Part shown: positions 26,203-35,728 of the stretch, one piece after another
Numbering within the stretch: position 1 is the first letter of the stretch
Layout of the letters: every line of letters starts with the position of its first letter
Source: Thermoactinomyces vulgaris
GTDB taxonomy: Bacteria > Bacillota > Bacilli > Thermoactinomycetales > Thermoactinomycetaceae
Direction of reading: 5' to 3'
DNA length: 64,000 nucleotides
Assembly: GCF_003688725.1 (NCBI RefSeq)
Contig: NZ_REFP01000008.1
Location: 496,001-560,000 of the forward strand
Position numbers and translations under genes: made by a program
The notes under the pieces: model-generated
Databases searched by the model: none
Told to the model about the DNA's origin: nothing
Seen by the model: only the letters and a program-made list of their open reading frames with translations

Positions 26203-26249
26203 GTTTGTAATGGAGAGGTTAGACTTTTTTTCGCGAAAGGAGTACAGGT

Positions 26250-29200
26250 ATGAAGCATTTTTCGAAAGTTTTAGTAGCCAATCGTGGCGAAATTGCTACC
26301 CGGATTTTTCGCGCTTGCACCGAACTGGGGATTCGCACGGTCGCTGTCTACACCGAGCAGGACAGCTTATCCCTCCATCGTTACAAAGCGGATGAAGCTT
26401 ATCTGATCGGCGAGGGAAAAGGCCCGATTGAAGCGTATTTGGATATTGATGCCATTTTGGAAGTAGCAAAACGCCATGATGTGGATGCTATTCATCCCGG
26501 TTACGGCTTTTTGGCGGAAAATACCGAATTTGCCAAACGGTGCGAAGAAGAGGGGATTGTATTTATCGGTCCGTCCCCGGAGCATATCAAAATGTTTGGC
26601 GATAAGGTGGAAGCCCGTGACATGGCTGTTAAAGCCGGGATTCCGGTCATTCCTGGTACCCCTGATCCGATTCAGTCACTAAAAGAAGCGCAAGAGTTTA
26701 CAGAAAAGCACGGATTTCCGGTCATCATCAAAGCAGCTTCCGGTGGAGGCGGCCGCGGGATGCGGATTGTCCGCAAGGCGGAAGAATTGAAAGACGCGGT
26801 CGAACGTGCCCGGTCCGAAGCGAAATCCGCTTTTGGAAATGCCGCGGTTTATATCGAGAAATATTTGGAAAATCCGAAACATATCGAAGTGCAAATTTTG
26901 GCAGACTCTTACGGGAATGTCATTCATCTTTATGACCGGGATTGTTCCATCCAACGCCGCCATCAAAAAGTGATTGAAGTGGCGCCGAGTGTGTCGTTGG
27001 ATGAGAATTTGCGCGAACAGATTTGCGAAGCGGCTTTGAACCTGATGAAAAAAGCCGGTTACATCAATGCCGGAACGGTTGAATTTTTGGTCACCGGCGA
27101 TCAAAAGTTTTACTTTATCGAGGTGAATCCGCGGGTGCAGGTGGAGCACACCATTACGGAATTAATCACCGGTGTGGACATCGTGCAATCCCAAATCCGG
27201 ATTGCGGAAGGATATGCTTTAACCGATCCGGAAGTGGGCGTGCCGGCGCAGTCGGAAATCACCACCCGCGGGTATGCGATTCAATGCCGTGTGACCACCG
27301 AGGATCCGGAGCGCGATTTCCTGCCGGAAACGGGAAAATTGCTTGCGTACCGGTCCGGAGGCGGATTTGGCATTCGTTTGGATTCCGGTAACGCGTATCC
27401 CGGGGCTGTCATAACACCGCACTATGATTCCTTGCTGGTGAAAGTTTCTTCTTGGGCGATGACTTATGAACAAGCAGCCCAAAAAATGTTGCGCACGTTG
27501 AGGGAATTCCGGGTTCGCGGAGTGAAAACCAATATTCCGTTTATGGAAAATGTGGTGCAACATCCGGTGTTTTTAAGTGGGAAATATGATACTTCGTTCA
27601 TTGACACAACACCGGAATTGTTTGAGTTTCCAAAGCGGAGAGACCGTGGAACCAAATTATTGAATTATATCGGTCAGACGGTTGTCAACGGGTATCCGGG
27701 ATTGCCCAAAGACAAAAAGCCCAATTTTCCCGAACCACGTGTGCCCGTTGTTCCTTATGACCGGGAATATCCGTGCGGAACGAAACAAATTTTGGACGAG
27801 CAGGGAGCCGAAGGACTGATTGACTGGATTAAAAACAGCGAGCGCCTTTTAGTGACGGATACGACCTTTCGCGATGCCCATCAGTCTTTGTTTGCAACCA
27901 GAATGCGCACCTATGATTTGTTAAAAATCGCTGAAGCGACGGGAAAACTGGCTCCGGGATTATTCTCGCTGGAGATGTGGGGAGGAGCCACTTTTGATAC
28001 GGCAATGCGCTTTTTAAATGAAGATCCTTGGGAAAGGTTGCACTTACTTCGTGAACGGATTCCCAATATTTTATTTCAAATGCTGTTCAGAGGCGCCAAT
28101 GCGGTGGGTTACACCAACTATCCCGATAATGTGATCCGGAAGTTTGTGCAACTGGCTGCAAAGAGCGGCATTGACGTTTTCCGGATTTTTGACAGCTTAA
28201 ACTGGATTGAAGGCATGAGGGTGGCAATCGATGCCGTGCGTGAAACCGGGAAAGTTGCCGAAGCGACCATATGTTACACCGGGGATATCACGGATCCGTC
28301 CCGCAACAAATACTCGCTGAAATATTATGTGGATCTGGCCAAAGAGTTGGAAAAAGCGGGGGCGCAAATCCTGGCGATCAAAGATATGGCCGGATTGTTG
28401 AAACCATTTGCGGCATATCAGCTGGTCAAAGCATTAAAAGAAGAGATCGGCATTCCGATTCATTTGCATACGCATGATACCAGCGGGGTGCAGATGTCGA
28501 CGCTGATCAAGGCTTATGAAGCCGGGGTGGACATTGTGGATACCGCCATCAGTTCCATGTCCGGATTCACTTCACAGCCCAGCCTGAATGGTTTGGTTGC
28601 CGCATTGCGCGGTGATAAGAGAGAAACCGGATTGGATTTGCAGGAGATCCAAAAGCTCTCGGATTACTGGGAAGATGTGCGGGCTTATTATGCCGGTTTT
28701 GAAAGTGACATCAAATCGCCGACCGCCGAGGTGTATGTTCATGAAATGCCGGGCGGACAATATTCCAACTTGCGCCAGCAGGCGAATGCGGTCGGTCTGG
28801 GCGATCGCTGGGAAGAAGTGAAAAAAGCTTATGCCACGGTAAACAAAATGTTTGGAGACATTGTCAAAGTCACTCCTTCTTCCAAAGTGGTCGGGGACAT
28901 GGCCCTGTTTATGGTGCAAAACAACCTGTCGGAACAGGATGTTTATGAAAAAGGCCACCGTTATGACTTCCCGGAATCGGTCATTCAGTTTTTCCAAGGA
29001 TATTTGGGACAACCGCCGGGGGGATTCCCGGAAAAGTTGCGGGATATTATCTTAAAAGGCCGCGAATATTTCACTTGCCGGCCGGGCGAATTGTTGGAGC
29101 CGGTTGATTTCGGGGAAGTCCAAAAAGAGCTGGAAGAAAAAACCGGCCGGACGGTCAATGAGTACGATGTGATGAGTTACATCATGTATCCGAAAGTGTT

Positions 29201-29687
29201 CTTGGACAAAGAAAAGAAAACCAAGGAATTCGGGGATCTCTCCGTGTTGGATACACCCACGTTTTTCTACGGGCTCCGTTACGGGGAAGAGATCAAAGTG
29301 GAGATCGAAACGGGTAAAACCTTGATCGTCAAATTGATTACAGTCGGGCCGTTGGCTCCGGACGGGACACGGACGGTGTATTATGAATTAAACGGACAAC
29401 CGCGTGAAGTGAACATTCGCGATTTGTCAGCCAAAGCAACGGTCGATTCGCGCCGCAAAGCGGATCCGGATGTGGAAGGCCATGTGGGAGCCACGATGCC
29501 GGGGCATGTGGTGAAAATCCTGGTTGAGAAAGGGGACAAGGTGAAGAAAGGAGAACACCTTGTCGTCACCGAGGCCATGAAGATGGAAACGACGATCCAG
29601 GCGCCGTTTGACGGTGTGGTCAAGGAAATTCATGTGAAAAATGGAGATGCCATCGAGACCGGGGACTTATTGATTGAAATGGAGTAG
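26250..29687 (+). CDS. pyc: Pyruvate carboxylase
   Basis: A 1145-residue biotin enzyme making oxaloacetate from pyruvate, ATP and bicarbonate. In order: biotin carboxylase domain (KVLVANRGEIATRIFRAC; ATP-grasp loop SGGGGRGMRIV; EVNPRVQVEHTITE) to about 450, carboxyltransferase domain from about 530 (TDTTFRDAHQSL, LFSLEMWGGATFDTAMRF, IHLHTHDTSG), PC allosteric region, and the biotinyl domain with EAMKMET, biotin lysine K1111. Length is normal for the single-chain enzyme. GAAAGGAG precedes the ATG. It feeds the TCA cycle; sucCD are also in this window but far away. Confidence 0.98.
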   Translation: MKHFSKVLVANRGEIATRIFRACTELGIRTVAVYTEQDSLSLHRYKADEAYLIGEGKGPIEAYLDIDAILEVAKRHDVDAIHPGYGFLAENTEFAKRCEEEGIVFIGPSPEHIKMFGDKVEARDMAVKAGIPVIPGTPDPIQSLKEAQEFTEKHGFPVIIKAASGGGGRGMRIVRKAEELKDAVERARSEAKSAFGNAAVYIEKYLENPKHIEVQILADSYGNVIHLYDRDCSIQRRHQKVIEVAPSVSLDENLREQICEAALNLMKKAGYINAGTVEFLVTGDQKFYFIEVNPRVQVEHTITELITGVDIVQSQIRIAEGYALTDPEVGVPAQSEITTRGYAIQCRVTTEDPERDFLPETGKLLAYRSGGGFGIRLDSGNAYPGAVITPHYDSLLVKVSSWAMTYEQAAQKMLRTLREFRVRGVKTNIPFMENVVQHPVFLSGKYDTSFIDTTPELFEFPKRRDRGTKLLNYIGQTVVNGYPGLPKDKKPNFPEPRVPVVPYDREYPCGTKQILDEQGAEGLIDWIKNSERLLVTDTTFRDAHQSLFATRMRTYDLLKIAEATGKLAPGLFSLEMWGGATFDTAMRFLNEDPWERLHLLRERIPNILFQMLFRGANAVGYTNYPDNVIRKFVQLAAKSGIDVFRIFDSLNWIEGMRVAIDAVRETGKVAEATICYTGDITDPSRNKYSLKYYVDLAKELEKAGAQILAIKDMAGLLKPFAAYQLVKALKEEIGIPIHLHTHDTSGVQMSTLIKAYEAGVDIVDTAISSMSGFTSQPSLNGLVAALRGDKRETGLDLQEIQKLSDYWEDVRAYYAGFESDIKSPTAEVYVHEMPGGQYSNLRQQANAVGLGDRWEEVKKAYATVNKMFGDIVKVTPSSKVVGDMALFMVQNNLSEQDVYEKGHRYDFPESVIQFFQGYLGQPPGGFPEKLRDIILKGREYFTCRPGELLEPVDFGEVQKELEEKTGRTVNEYDVMSYIMYPKVFLDKEKKTKEFGDLSVLDTPTFFYGLRYGEEIKVEIETGKTLIVKLITVGPLAPDGTRTVYYELNGQPREVNIRDLSAKATVDSRRKADPDVEGHVGATMPGHVVKILVEKGDKVKKGEHLVVTEAMKMETTIQAPFDGVVKEIHVKNGDAIETGDLLIEME

Positions 29688-29690
29688 AGA

Positions 29691-29720
29691 TTGACAAACC
29701 GGCCGGATGTCATGTATATA
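29691..29720 (+). promoter_or_regulatory. Promoter of the proBA T-box leader
   Basis: TTGACA (29691-29696), an 18-base spacer and TATATA (29715-29720), just after the pyc stop codon. Confidence 0.7.
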
Positions 29721-29739
29721 AATGTATAAAACTTGCATA

Positions 29740-29983
29740 TCAAAGTGCGATGACAGAGTGAATCAATCCGGAGCGATGCACAGAGAGCGGGTTTCGCGGC
29801 TGGAAAAACCCGTCATTTAACCGGATTGTCCCGCCTCTGGAGCGATCCGTGAAAAGCGGATTCGGTGGCATGGCCGTTATCCAGTAAAGGGGATGCGTCT
29901 TACGGTGGATGTGGGACGCATCAATGAAGGTGGTACCGCGAAAAAGCCTTTCGTCCTTCAGGGATGAAAGGCTTTTTTTGTTT
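29740..29983 (+). promoter_or_regulatory. T-box riboswitch controlling proBA (proline type)
   Basis: The leader holds the T-box sequence GAAGGTGGTACCGCG (29926-29940), whose complement to uncharged tRNA forms the antiterminator, then a terminator, AAAAAGCCTTTC pairing with GAAAGGCTTTTT (29941-29978). Stem I features: CAATCCGG pairs with CCGGATTG at 29820-29827, AGAGAG and CGGGTTT/AAACCCG form the distal arm, and the stretch before CCTCTGGAG, where the specifier codon lies in T-boxes, reads GTCCCG and so contains the proline codons CCC and CCG. A further hairpin GATGCGTC/GACGCATC precedes the T-box. Low charged tRNA-Pro should switch on proBA. Confidence 0.9.
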
Positions 29984-29999
29984 AGAGGGAGGAAGAAGC

Positions 30000-31109
30000 A
30001 TGGGAAAAAAGCGTGTTGTGGTGAAAGTCGGCTCCAGCAGCCTGACGGAAGCAGGCGGCGTCCTGTCAGAGAAAAAAATCAATCCATTGGTCGGGCAAAT
30101 CGCCGCCCTGATCCGGCAAGGAATGGAAGTGATCCTTGTGTCGTCCGGTGCGGTTGCCGCCGGGATCGGACGGTTGGGATGGACCCCGGCTTCGATTACC
30201 ATTCCGGAAAAGCAGGCGGCTGCCGCTGTGGGCCAAAGCGCACTCATGGATACGTACCAGAAATACTTTCAACAACATGGTCTTCCGGTGGCCCAATTGT
30301 TGCTCACACGCTTGGATTTGGAAGACCGGAAACGGTTTATTCACATTCGCAATACCATCGAAACGTTGTTGAAAAAGGGGATTGTACCCATTGTTAATGA
30401 AAATGACACGGTGGCCGTTGATGAAATTCGCGTGGGGGATAACGATACTTTGAGCAGTCTGGTGGCCATTGTGGCCCAAGCAGACCTTTTGGTGATGCTG
30501 ACAGACATTGACGGTTTGTATACCAAAGATCCCCGAAAAGATCCCGAGGCCGAAAAAATTGAGGAAGTGCATGTCATCACCAAGGAATTGGAAGAGATTG
30601 CCGGGGGTTCCGGAAGCATCGTGGGAACCGGCGGAATGCGGACCAAAATGACCGCGGCCAAAATCGCGGTCCAATCCGGAATGAAGGTGGTGATTGCGTC
30701 CGGCAAAGAACCGGATGTATTAAGAAAAATTGTGCAAGGGGAAAAAGTGGGAACCTGTTTCCATCCGCACAGCCGCTTGCCGAGCAAAAAATCATGGTTG
30801 GCGTTCAGTACCCGTGTCAAGGGGAAAATCACGGTGGATTCCGGTGCGAAAGAGGCGCTGGTCCGGTTTAACAAAAGCCTTCTGTTGGGCGGAGTGATCC
30901 GTGTCAGCGGAACTTTTTTGGAAGGAGCCGTCGTGGAAATTTGCGATCCGTCCGGCCGCTCTATCGGCAAAGGGATCTCCAGCTTTTCCAGTGCCGACCT
31001 CAATCTCTTGCTGGAACGGAAAGCTTGGAATCAGGGGAATGAACGGATTCATGAAGTGGTTCACCGGGATATGATGGTGATTTTGAAGGAGGAGGAGCTA
31101 GTCTTATGA
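30000..31109 (+). CDS. proB: Glutamate 5-kinase
   Basis: A 369-residue enzyme for the first step of proline synthesis. The kinase domain (KRVVVKVGSSSLT, VSSGAVAAGI, VNENDTVAVDEIRVGDNDTL, GTGGMRTKMTAAKIA) is followed by a C-terminal PUA domain (GKITVDSGAKEAL, SFSSADL). The ATG at 30000 follows GAGGGAGGAAG; a longer frame would run into the T-box terminator. It is controlled by the T-box upstream and overlaps proA by four bases. Confidence 0.97.
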   Translation: MGKKRVVVKVGSSSLTEAGGVLSEKKINPLVGQIAALIRQGMEVILVSSGAVAAGIGRLGWTPASITIPEKQAAAAVGQSALMDTYQKYFQQHGLPVAQLLLTRLDLEDRKRFIHIRNTIETLLKKGIVPIVNENDTVAVDEIRVGDNDTLSSLVAIVAQADLLVMLTDIDGLYTKDPRKDPEAEKIEEVHVITKELEEIAGGSGSIVGTGGMRTKMTAAKIAVQSGMKVVIASGKEPDVLRKIVQGEKVGTCFHPHSRLPSKKSWLAFSTRVKGKITVDSGAKEALVRFNKSLLLGGVIRVSGTFLEGAVVEICDPSGRSIGKGISSFSSADLNLLLERKAWNQGNERIHEVVHRDMMVILKEEELVL

Positions 31110-32386
31110 TGACGGTTGATTTGCAAGACATGGTGAAAAAGAAAACATGCAAAGCCAAACAGGCTTCACGGAAGTTGACGATGGTTTCCGCCCGGGAAAA
31201 AAACGAAGCATTGATGCGCATGGGCGAGAAATTGTGGCAGATGCGGGAACGGATTTTTGAAGCCAATCAAAAAGATTTGGATGCCGCCATCCAAAACGGA
31301 TTGTCCAAAGCGAAACAGGACCGGCTGCTGTTGAATGAGAAACGCCTTGCCGACATGATTGAGGGGCTGAACGTATTGGTCCAAAGCAGCGATCCGGTCG
31401 GCGAAGTGATGGAAACCCATTGCCGCCCGAACGGATTGAAAGTGGATAAAGTGCGCGTTCCGTTCGGGGTGATTGCCATCATTTACGAATCACGTCCCAA
31501 TGTCACCGTGGATGCCGCCGGTCTGGCATTGAAAGCCGGCAATGCCATTGTCCTTCGCGGGGGGAAAGAAGCAATCTTCTCCAATCAGGCACTGGTTCGG
31601 GTCATGTGTGAAGGGCTGGCGGAAACACAGATTCCGGTTGATTCCATTCAATTGATTGAGCGGACCGAGCGGGACACGATTGATTATTTGATCCGGGACA
31701 AAGAATCGGTCGACTTGGTGATTCCGCGCGGGGGAGCCGGATTGATTCAACGGGTCGTGCAAAATGCCCATGTGCCGGTCATTGAAACCGGTGTGGGAAA
31801 TTGCCACATCTATGTGCATGCTTCCGCGGATTTAAAGATGGCCCGGTCGGTGGTGGTCAATGCCAAAACCCAACGGCCTTCGGTTTGCAATGCCATGGAA
31901 ACCCTATTGGTCGATCAGGGCATTGCGGAGGAATTTTTGCCTTTTTTGGCCCGGGAGTTGGCGGCCCGGGGGGTGCAGGTGAAAGGATGTGAACAAACCT
32001 GCCGCATTTTGCAAAATGAATCTTCGCTGAAAATCGAACCGGCCGCAGAAGAAGATTACGACACCGAGTTTTTGGATTTGATCCTGGCTGTGAAAGTGGT
32101 TCGGGGAACCGGGGAAGCGCTCCGGCACATTGAACGGTTTGGGACGGGCCATTCCGAAGCCATCATTGCCGAAGATCAAAAAGCGGCGGATGCCTTTTTG
32201 ACACAAGTGGATGCGGCGGCCGTGTATCATAATGCTTCCACCCGTTTTACCGACGGGGCTGAGTTTGGATTCGGCGCCGAAATGGGGATTTCCACCCAGA
32301 AGTTGCATGCACGGGGCCCCATGGGATTGAAAGAGCTTACCAGTTACAAGTATGTGATCCGGGGAACCGGCCAGGTCCGGGAATAA
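31106..32386 (+). CDS. proA: Gamma-glutamyl phosphate reductase
   Basis: A 426-residue aldehyde-dehydrogenase-fold enzyme reducing gamma-glutamyl phosphate to the semialdehyde. Seen: GVIAIIYESRPNVTVDAAGL, LRGGKEA, catalytic Cys in QRPSVCNAMETLL, and the C-terminal EFGFGAEMGISTQKLHARGP. AAGGAGGAGGAG lies before the ATG at 31106, which overlaps the proB stop (a second ATG follows at once). proC is not in the window. A terminator closes the operon. Confidence 0.97.
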   Translation: MMTVDLQDMVKKKTCKAKQASRKLTMVSAREKNEALMRMGEKLWQMRERIFEANQKDLDAAIQNGLSKAKQDRLLLNEKRLADMIEGLNVLVQSSDPVGEVMETHCRPNGLKVDKVRVPFGVIAIIYESRPNVTVDAAGLALKAGNAIVLRGGKEAIFSNQALVRVMCEGLAETQIPVDSIQLIERTERDTIDYLIRDKESVDLVIPRGGAGLIQRVVQNAHVPVIETGVGNCHIYVHASADLKMARSVVVNAKTQRPSVCNAMETLLVDQGIAEEFLPFLARELAARGVQVKGCEQTCRILQNESSLKIEPAAEEDYDTEFLDLILAVKVVRGTGEALRHIERFGTGHSEAIIAEDQKAADAFLTQVDAAAVYHNASTRFTDGAEFGFGAEMGISTQKLHARGPMGLKELTSYKYVIRGTGQVRE

Positions 32387-32393
32387 ATAAAGA

Positions 32394-32430
32394 AAGGGAA
32401 TGGCAAGCGTTGCCGCTTTGCCATTCCCTT
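32394..32430. terminator. Terminator between proA and the MFS gene
   Basis: AAGGGAATGGCAAGCG pairs with CGCTTTGCCATTCCCTT around a TTGC loop (one extra T). Convergent genes flank it. Confidence 0.85.
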
Positions 32431-32435
32431 CTTGA

Positions 32436-33818
32436 TTACATACTAGGTAGCATCCAGTGATGGAGAAAACTCAGCTTTTCCCCATACTGTTGTGTCGCCC
32501 AAAACAAAAGTCCGGTCAGAATCGAGATGATCGGAATGATTTTAAACGAGAATTTGAGGATGGGCGTTAATTTTAAGTCGTTGAGCACTTTGTATATGAT
32601 CAACATGACGCCGATGCCCTGTTTTTTCATGTATTTGCGATAGCCGACGGCATAGAACCAAATAATATGTAAGGCAATCAACGCAATGATCCACCACATC
32701 ACCGGCGCCCCGACTTGATTGTACAGCCAGCTGCCCACCAACGGCCCCCAACTCAATCCGATCTGGGCCAGATTGGCGGCTCCGTAATAGGCACCGCGAA
32801 ACCGGTCATTGCTCAACTGGTCAATCATTTGGCTGCTTACCGGGAAAATGAAAATCTCCCCGATGGTGAATAAAATGGTTCCGCTGATAAAGATCAATTC
32901 CCGGTCTCCCAGCGAAAGCGAGGCATATCCCGCGGAAAACAGCAGGACCCCCAGCAAAATACTGCTCAACGGGTTTCTCTGTTCCGCCCAGTTGGTGATA
33001 AAGGGCTGGAACAAGATGACAATGGCTGCATTGATCATTAACAAGAAGGAATAGATTCGTTCCCCGTTCACGATTTCGTTGGTCAGAAACATCGGCAAGC
33101 TTGTTTCCAATTGTGCATAAATGCCGTAAAAGATCATACTGCCTATGATGTAGTATCCCAATGTTTGGTCTTTTCTCATGAGATGCAAGCATTCGGACAA
33201 CTGAACCTTGCCTTCATCCCTGGAATGTCGGATTTTCTCCTTGTACTTGAGCAAAAACCCGATTTGCATTAGGGAGTAAAGAGCATATAACAAACCGGTA
33301 AGGACAAAGGTGTAAGGACCGATCGACTGGAACAAAAAAGTCCCCAGCAAAGGACCGATCACCATGCCGATATTGATGGCCATATAACGGTAACTGAATA
33401 CTTTCAGTCGTTTTCTTTGTACGGTTAAGTCCGCCATTAACGCTTGGGAAGTGGGTTCAAAAAAAGCGCGCCACAAGCCGTGGAAAAAGCTCAACAGGAT
33501 AAACGTGACATACCCCTGTGCCAATACGAACCCGAAAAAACAAAAGGTCCAGGCAACCAAAGAAATGACGATAATAAACCCGCGACCAAACAAGTCAGAC
33601 AGATAACCGCCAACAAATCCCCCTAATGCCGCACCCAATCCCATCACTCCGAGGATGATCCCGACCTGCATCGGGGTAAACTGGATGTGATGGGTTAAAT
33701 AAAACACCAAAAATGGCAGGCTCATAAAAGAGGCAGTTCTGGTAAAACCGGTTCCAAAAAGAAGAAACAGAACCATTGGATGCATTCGTTCTTGTTGATG
33801 CCGTTCTCTTCTCGACAT
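32436..33818 (-). CDS. Major facilitator superfamily transporter
   Basis: A 460-residue MFS efflux-type protein with about 12 membrane helices and an additional hydrophobic segment near the C-terminus (KIIPIISILTGLLFWAT), ending HHWMLPSM. The loop 2-3 motif GGFVGGYLSDLFGRG and, later, GIILGVMGLGAALGG are typical of drug or peptide proton antiporters. The substrate cannot be told. The ATG at 33818 is preceded in frame by TTG; neither has a good ribosome binding site at usual distance, while AGAGGTGGTG occurs about 35 bases upstream, so the true start is uncertain. Confidence 0.85.
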   Translation of the reverse strand: MSRRERHQQERMHPMVLFLLFGTGFTRTASFMSLPFLVFYLTHHIQFTPMQVGIILGVMGLGAALGGFVGGYLSDLFGRGFIIVISLVAWTFCFFGFVLAQGYVTFILLSFFHGLWRAFFEPTSQALMADLTVQRKRLKVFSYRYMAINIGMVIGPLLGTFLFQSIGPYTFVLTGLLYALYSLMQIGFLLKYKEKIRHSRDEGKVQLSECLHLMRKDQTLGYYIIGSMIFYGIYAQLETSLPMFLTNEIVNGERIYSFLLMINAAIVILFQPFITNWAEQRNPLSSILLGVLLFSAGYASLSLGDRELIFISGTILFTIGEIFIFPVSSQMIDQLSNDRFRGAYYGAANLAQIGLSWGPLVGSWLYNQVGAPVMWWIIALIALHIIWFYAVGYRKYMKKQGIGVMLIIYKVLNDLKLTPILKFSFKIIPIISILTGLLFWATQQYGEKLSFLHHWMLPSM

Positions 33819-34237
33819 CAAAACGGGTTGATGGTTTGTAATGAGACACCACCTCTTTGACGGGGATCAATCGTTCAACAAAATGATGCTCATGCTACAC
33901 TAGTAAAAACAAAAACAGGAAGAAAACATCCCATCTCCATCTTAACGGTTATTTTGAAAATTACAATATATAAATTTTGAAGTTCCTTTTAAATAGCTCG
34001 CCGATTTTTCTATTAACACCCTGTTTTGAAATAATTTAGGTGATTAGACTATAAAATATATAATATTATTATATAAAAACAATTTATTAATAAAATAGAA
34101 TATTTTCAAACATAATTTCGCGGGAATTTGGCGGTTTCGGATTTGGTTGAGTTTGTATTCATTTTTTATTAGAATTTATTCATACAGTTTTTGAATTGTT
34201 GAGTTGATCAAAGAAGAGACAGGTGGTTGAGGAGAGT
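33819..34237. promoter_or_regulatory. AT-rich divergent intergenic region with a promoter for the permease
   Basis: No gene is seen in this stretch. TTGAAA (34026-34031), an 18-base spacer and TATAAA (34050-34055) make a plausible plus-strand promoter, giving a 5' leader of about 180 bases without clear structure. The part from 34050 to 34110 is almost pure A+T. Confidence 0.5.
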
Positions 34238-35581
34238 ATGAGCAGAGAACCAGTCGGAGCGAAGGAAGATGTGTTGCAGAGAGAGTTGACGCCCGGGCAG
34301 TTGACGATGATCGGCCTGGGAAGCGCCATCGGCACCGGACTGTTTATCGGTTCCAGTTTGGCCATTCATTATGCCGGACCTGGTGTCATTGTGAGTTATG
34401 CTCTTATTTCTGTAATCGTGTTTATGATGGTGTTTTGTCTTGCAAAATTGTCCATGGAACATCCGACGACGGGATCATTCGGGATTCATGCCGAGAAATA
34501 TCTCCATCCGTGGTTGGGTTATCTGGTCCGGTATACGTATTGGGCGGCCAATGCCATTGCCATCGGAGGCGAAGCGACGGCTGTCGGGATTTACATGCAG
34601 TATTGGTTTCCCGAAGTGCCCCGGTGGATCTTTGTGGTTGCTTTTTCACTGATGATTATTTTGATCAATGCCTTGTCCGTCAAAAATTTCGGCATGTTTG
34701 AATTCGGGTTTTCCACGGTCAAGGTGACCGCATTGTCGGTCTTTATTGTTTTGGGGTTGCTACTCATTTTTGCTGAACCGGCTGAAAGCATGAACCGGCT
34801 GGCCGGTGACGGACAATTTGCTCCTCAGGGATGGTTTGGGATTTGGATGGGAATGGTGATGGCCTCCTTCAGTTTCATGGGAACAGAAATTGTTGCCGTC
34901 ACGGCTGGAGAAGCCAAAGAACCCCGTCGGGCCTTGTCCAAAACCATGAAATGGATGGCACTTCGATTGATTCTTTTTTATTTGCTGTCCATGGCCGTGA
35001 TGCTGGCTTTGATTCCCTGGCAACAAATTGGCGGGGAACAGTTGGAACAAAGCCCGTTTGTTAAGATGTTGCAGCTTTTGAACATTCCCTATGCCGCCGG
35101 CTTGATGAATTTTATTGTGTTGACGGCCGCTTTGTCGACCATGAATGCCAATTTGTATGCTTGTACGCGGATGATGTTTTCGTTGGCCAAAAGTGAGTTT
35201 GCGCCCGAAAAGTTGGGGAAGGTCACCCGAAAAGGAGTGCCGGTCCCGGCATTGATCATTTCGTCCTTTGGACTGATGATTGCCATCTTGCTCAATGTGA
35301 CGGACGCGAAAGCCTATCAAACGTTGTTTGGCATCGCGATTTTCGGCGGGATCTTCACTTGGATGATCATCTTTTTAACCTATTTCCGCTATCAATGGTT
35401 AAAAACGGCACGTTTTTCACCGGTTGCCACCATTGGGTTTGTCGTGCTGCTTTTGGTATTCATCACCATGTTTTTGCATCCGGCGTGGAAATACGCGATT
35501 TATATCGGGGTGTTTTGGGTGATGATTTTAAGCGTCTTTTACGGGCTTCAGAGATGGCGGAAAGCGAAAAAACAGGAATAA
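34238..35581 (+). CDS. Amino acid permease (APC superfamily, AAT type)
   Basis: A 447-residue permease with about 12 membrane helices. The first-helix motif GLGSAIGTGLFIGSSLAIHYAGP (seen as GLGSAIGTGLFIG) and the loop EHPTTGSFGIHAEKYL identify the AAT amino acid transporter group (relatives import GABA, proline, lysine or aromatic amino acids). GTEIVAVTAGEAKEPRRA is also conserved. The exact amino acid is unknown. ATG 34238 is chosen with GAGGAG just upstream; GTG at 34223 is an alternative. It is a single-gene unit ending at a terminator. Confidence 0.9.
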   Translation: MSREPVGAKEDVLQRELTPGQLTMIGLGSAIGTGLFIGSSLAIHYAGPGVIVSYALISVIVFMMVFCLAKLSMEHPTTGSFGIHAEKYLHPWLGYLVRYTYWAANAIAIGGEATAVGIYMQYWFPEVPRWIFVVAFSLMIILINALSVKNFGMFEFGFSTVKVTALSVFIVLGLLLIFAEPAESMNRLAGDGQFAPQGWFGIWMGMVMASFSFMGTEIVAVTAGEAKEPRRALSKTMKWMALRLILFYLLSMAVMLALIPWQQIGGEQLEQSPFVKMLQLLNIPYAAGLMNFIVLTAALSTMNANLYACTRMMFSLAKSEFAPEKLGKVTRKGVPVPALIISSFGLMIAILLNVTDAKAYQTLFGIAIFGGIFTWMIIFLTYFRYQWLKTARFSPVATIGFVVLLLVFITMFLHPAWKYAIYIGVFWVMILSVFYGLQRWRKAKKQE

Positions 35582-35606
35582 GCGGAATCAGACTTTCATA
35601 ATTTAT

Positions 35607-35645
35607 AGCGGGTGATGCCGAATTTTGGCATGACCTGCTCTTTTT
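35607..35645 (+). terminator. Terminator after the permease gene
   Basis: AGCGGGT pairs with ACCTGCT (one G-T pair) and ATGCC with GGCAT inside, followed by CTTTTTG. Confidence 0.75.
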
Positions 35646-35728
35646 GTTTGAAGCGGAAAGATAGGATCCGGAAGAACCGGTGGAGAATGGAATAAAAAGG
35701 GAAACGAACAAAGATGGAGGTGAACCGA

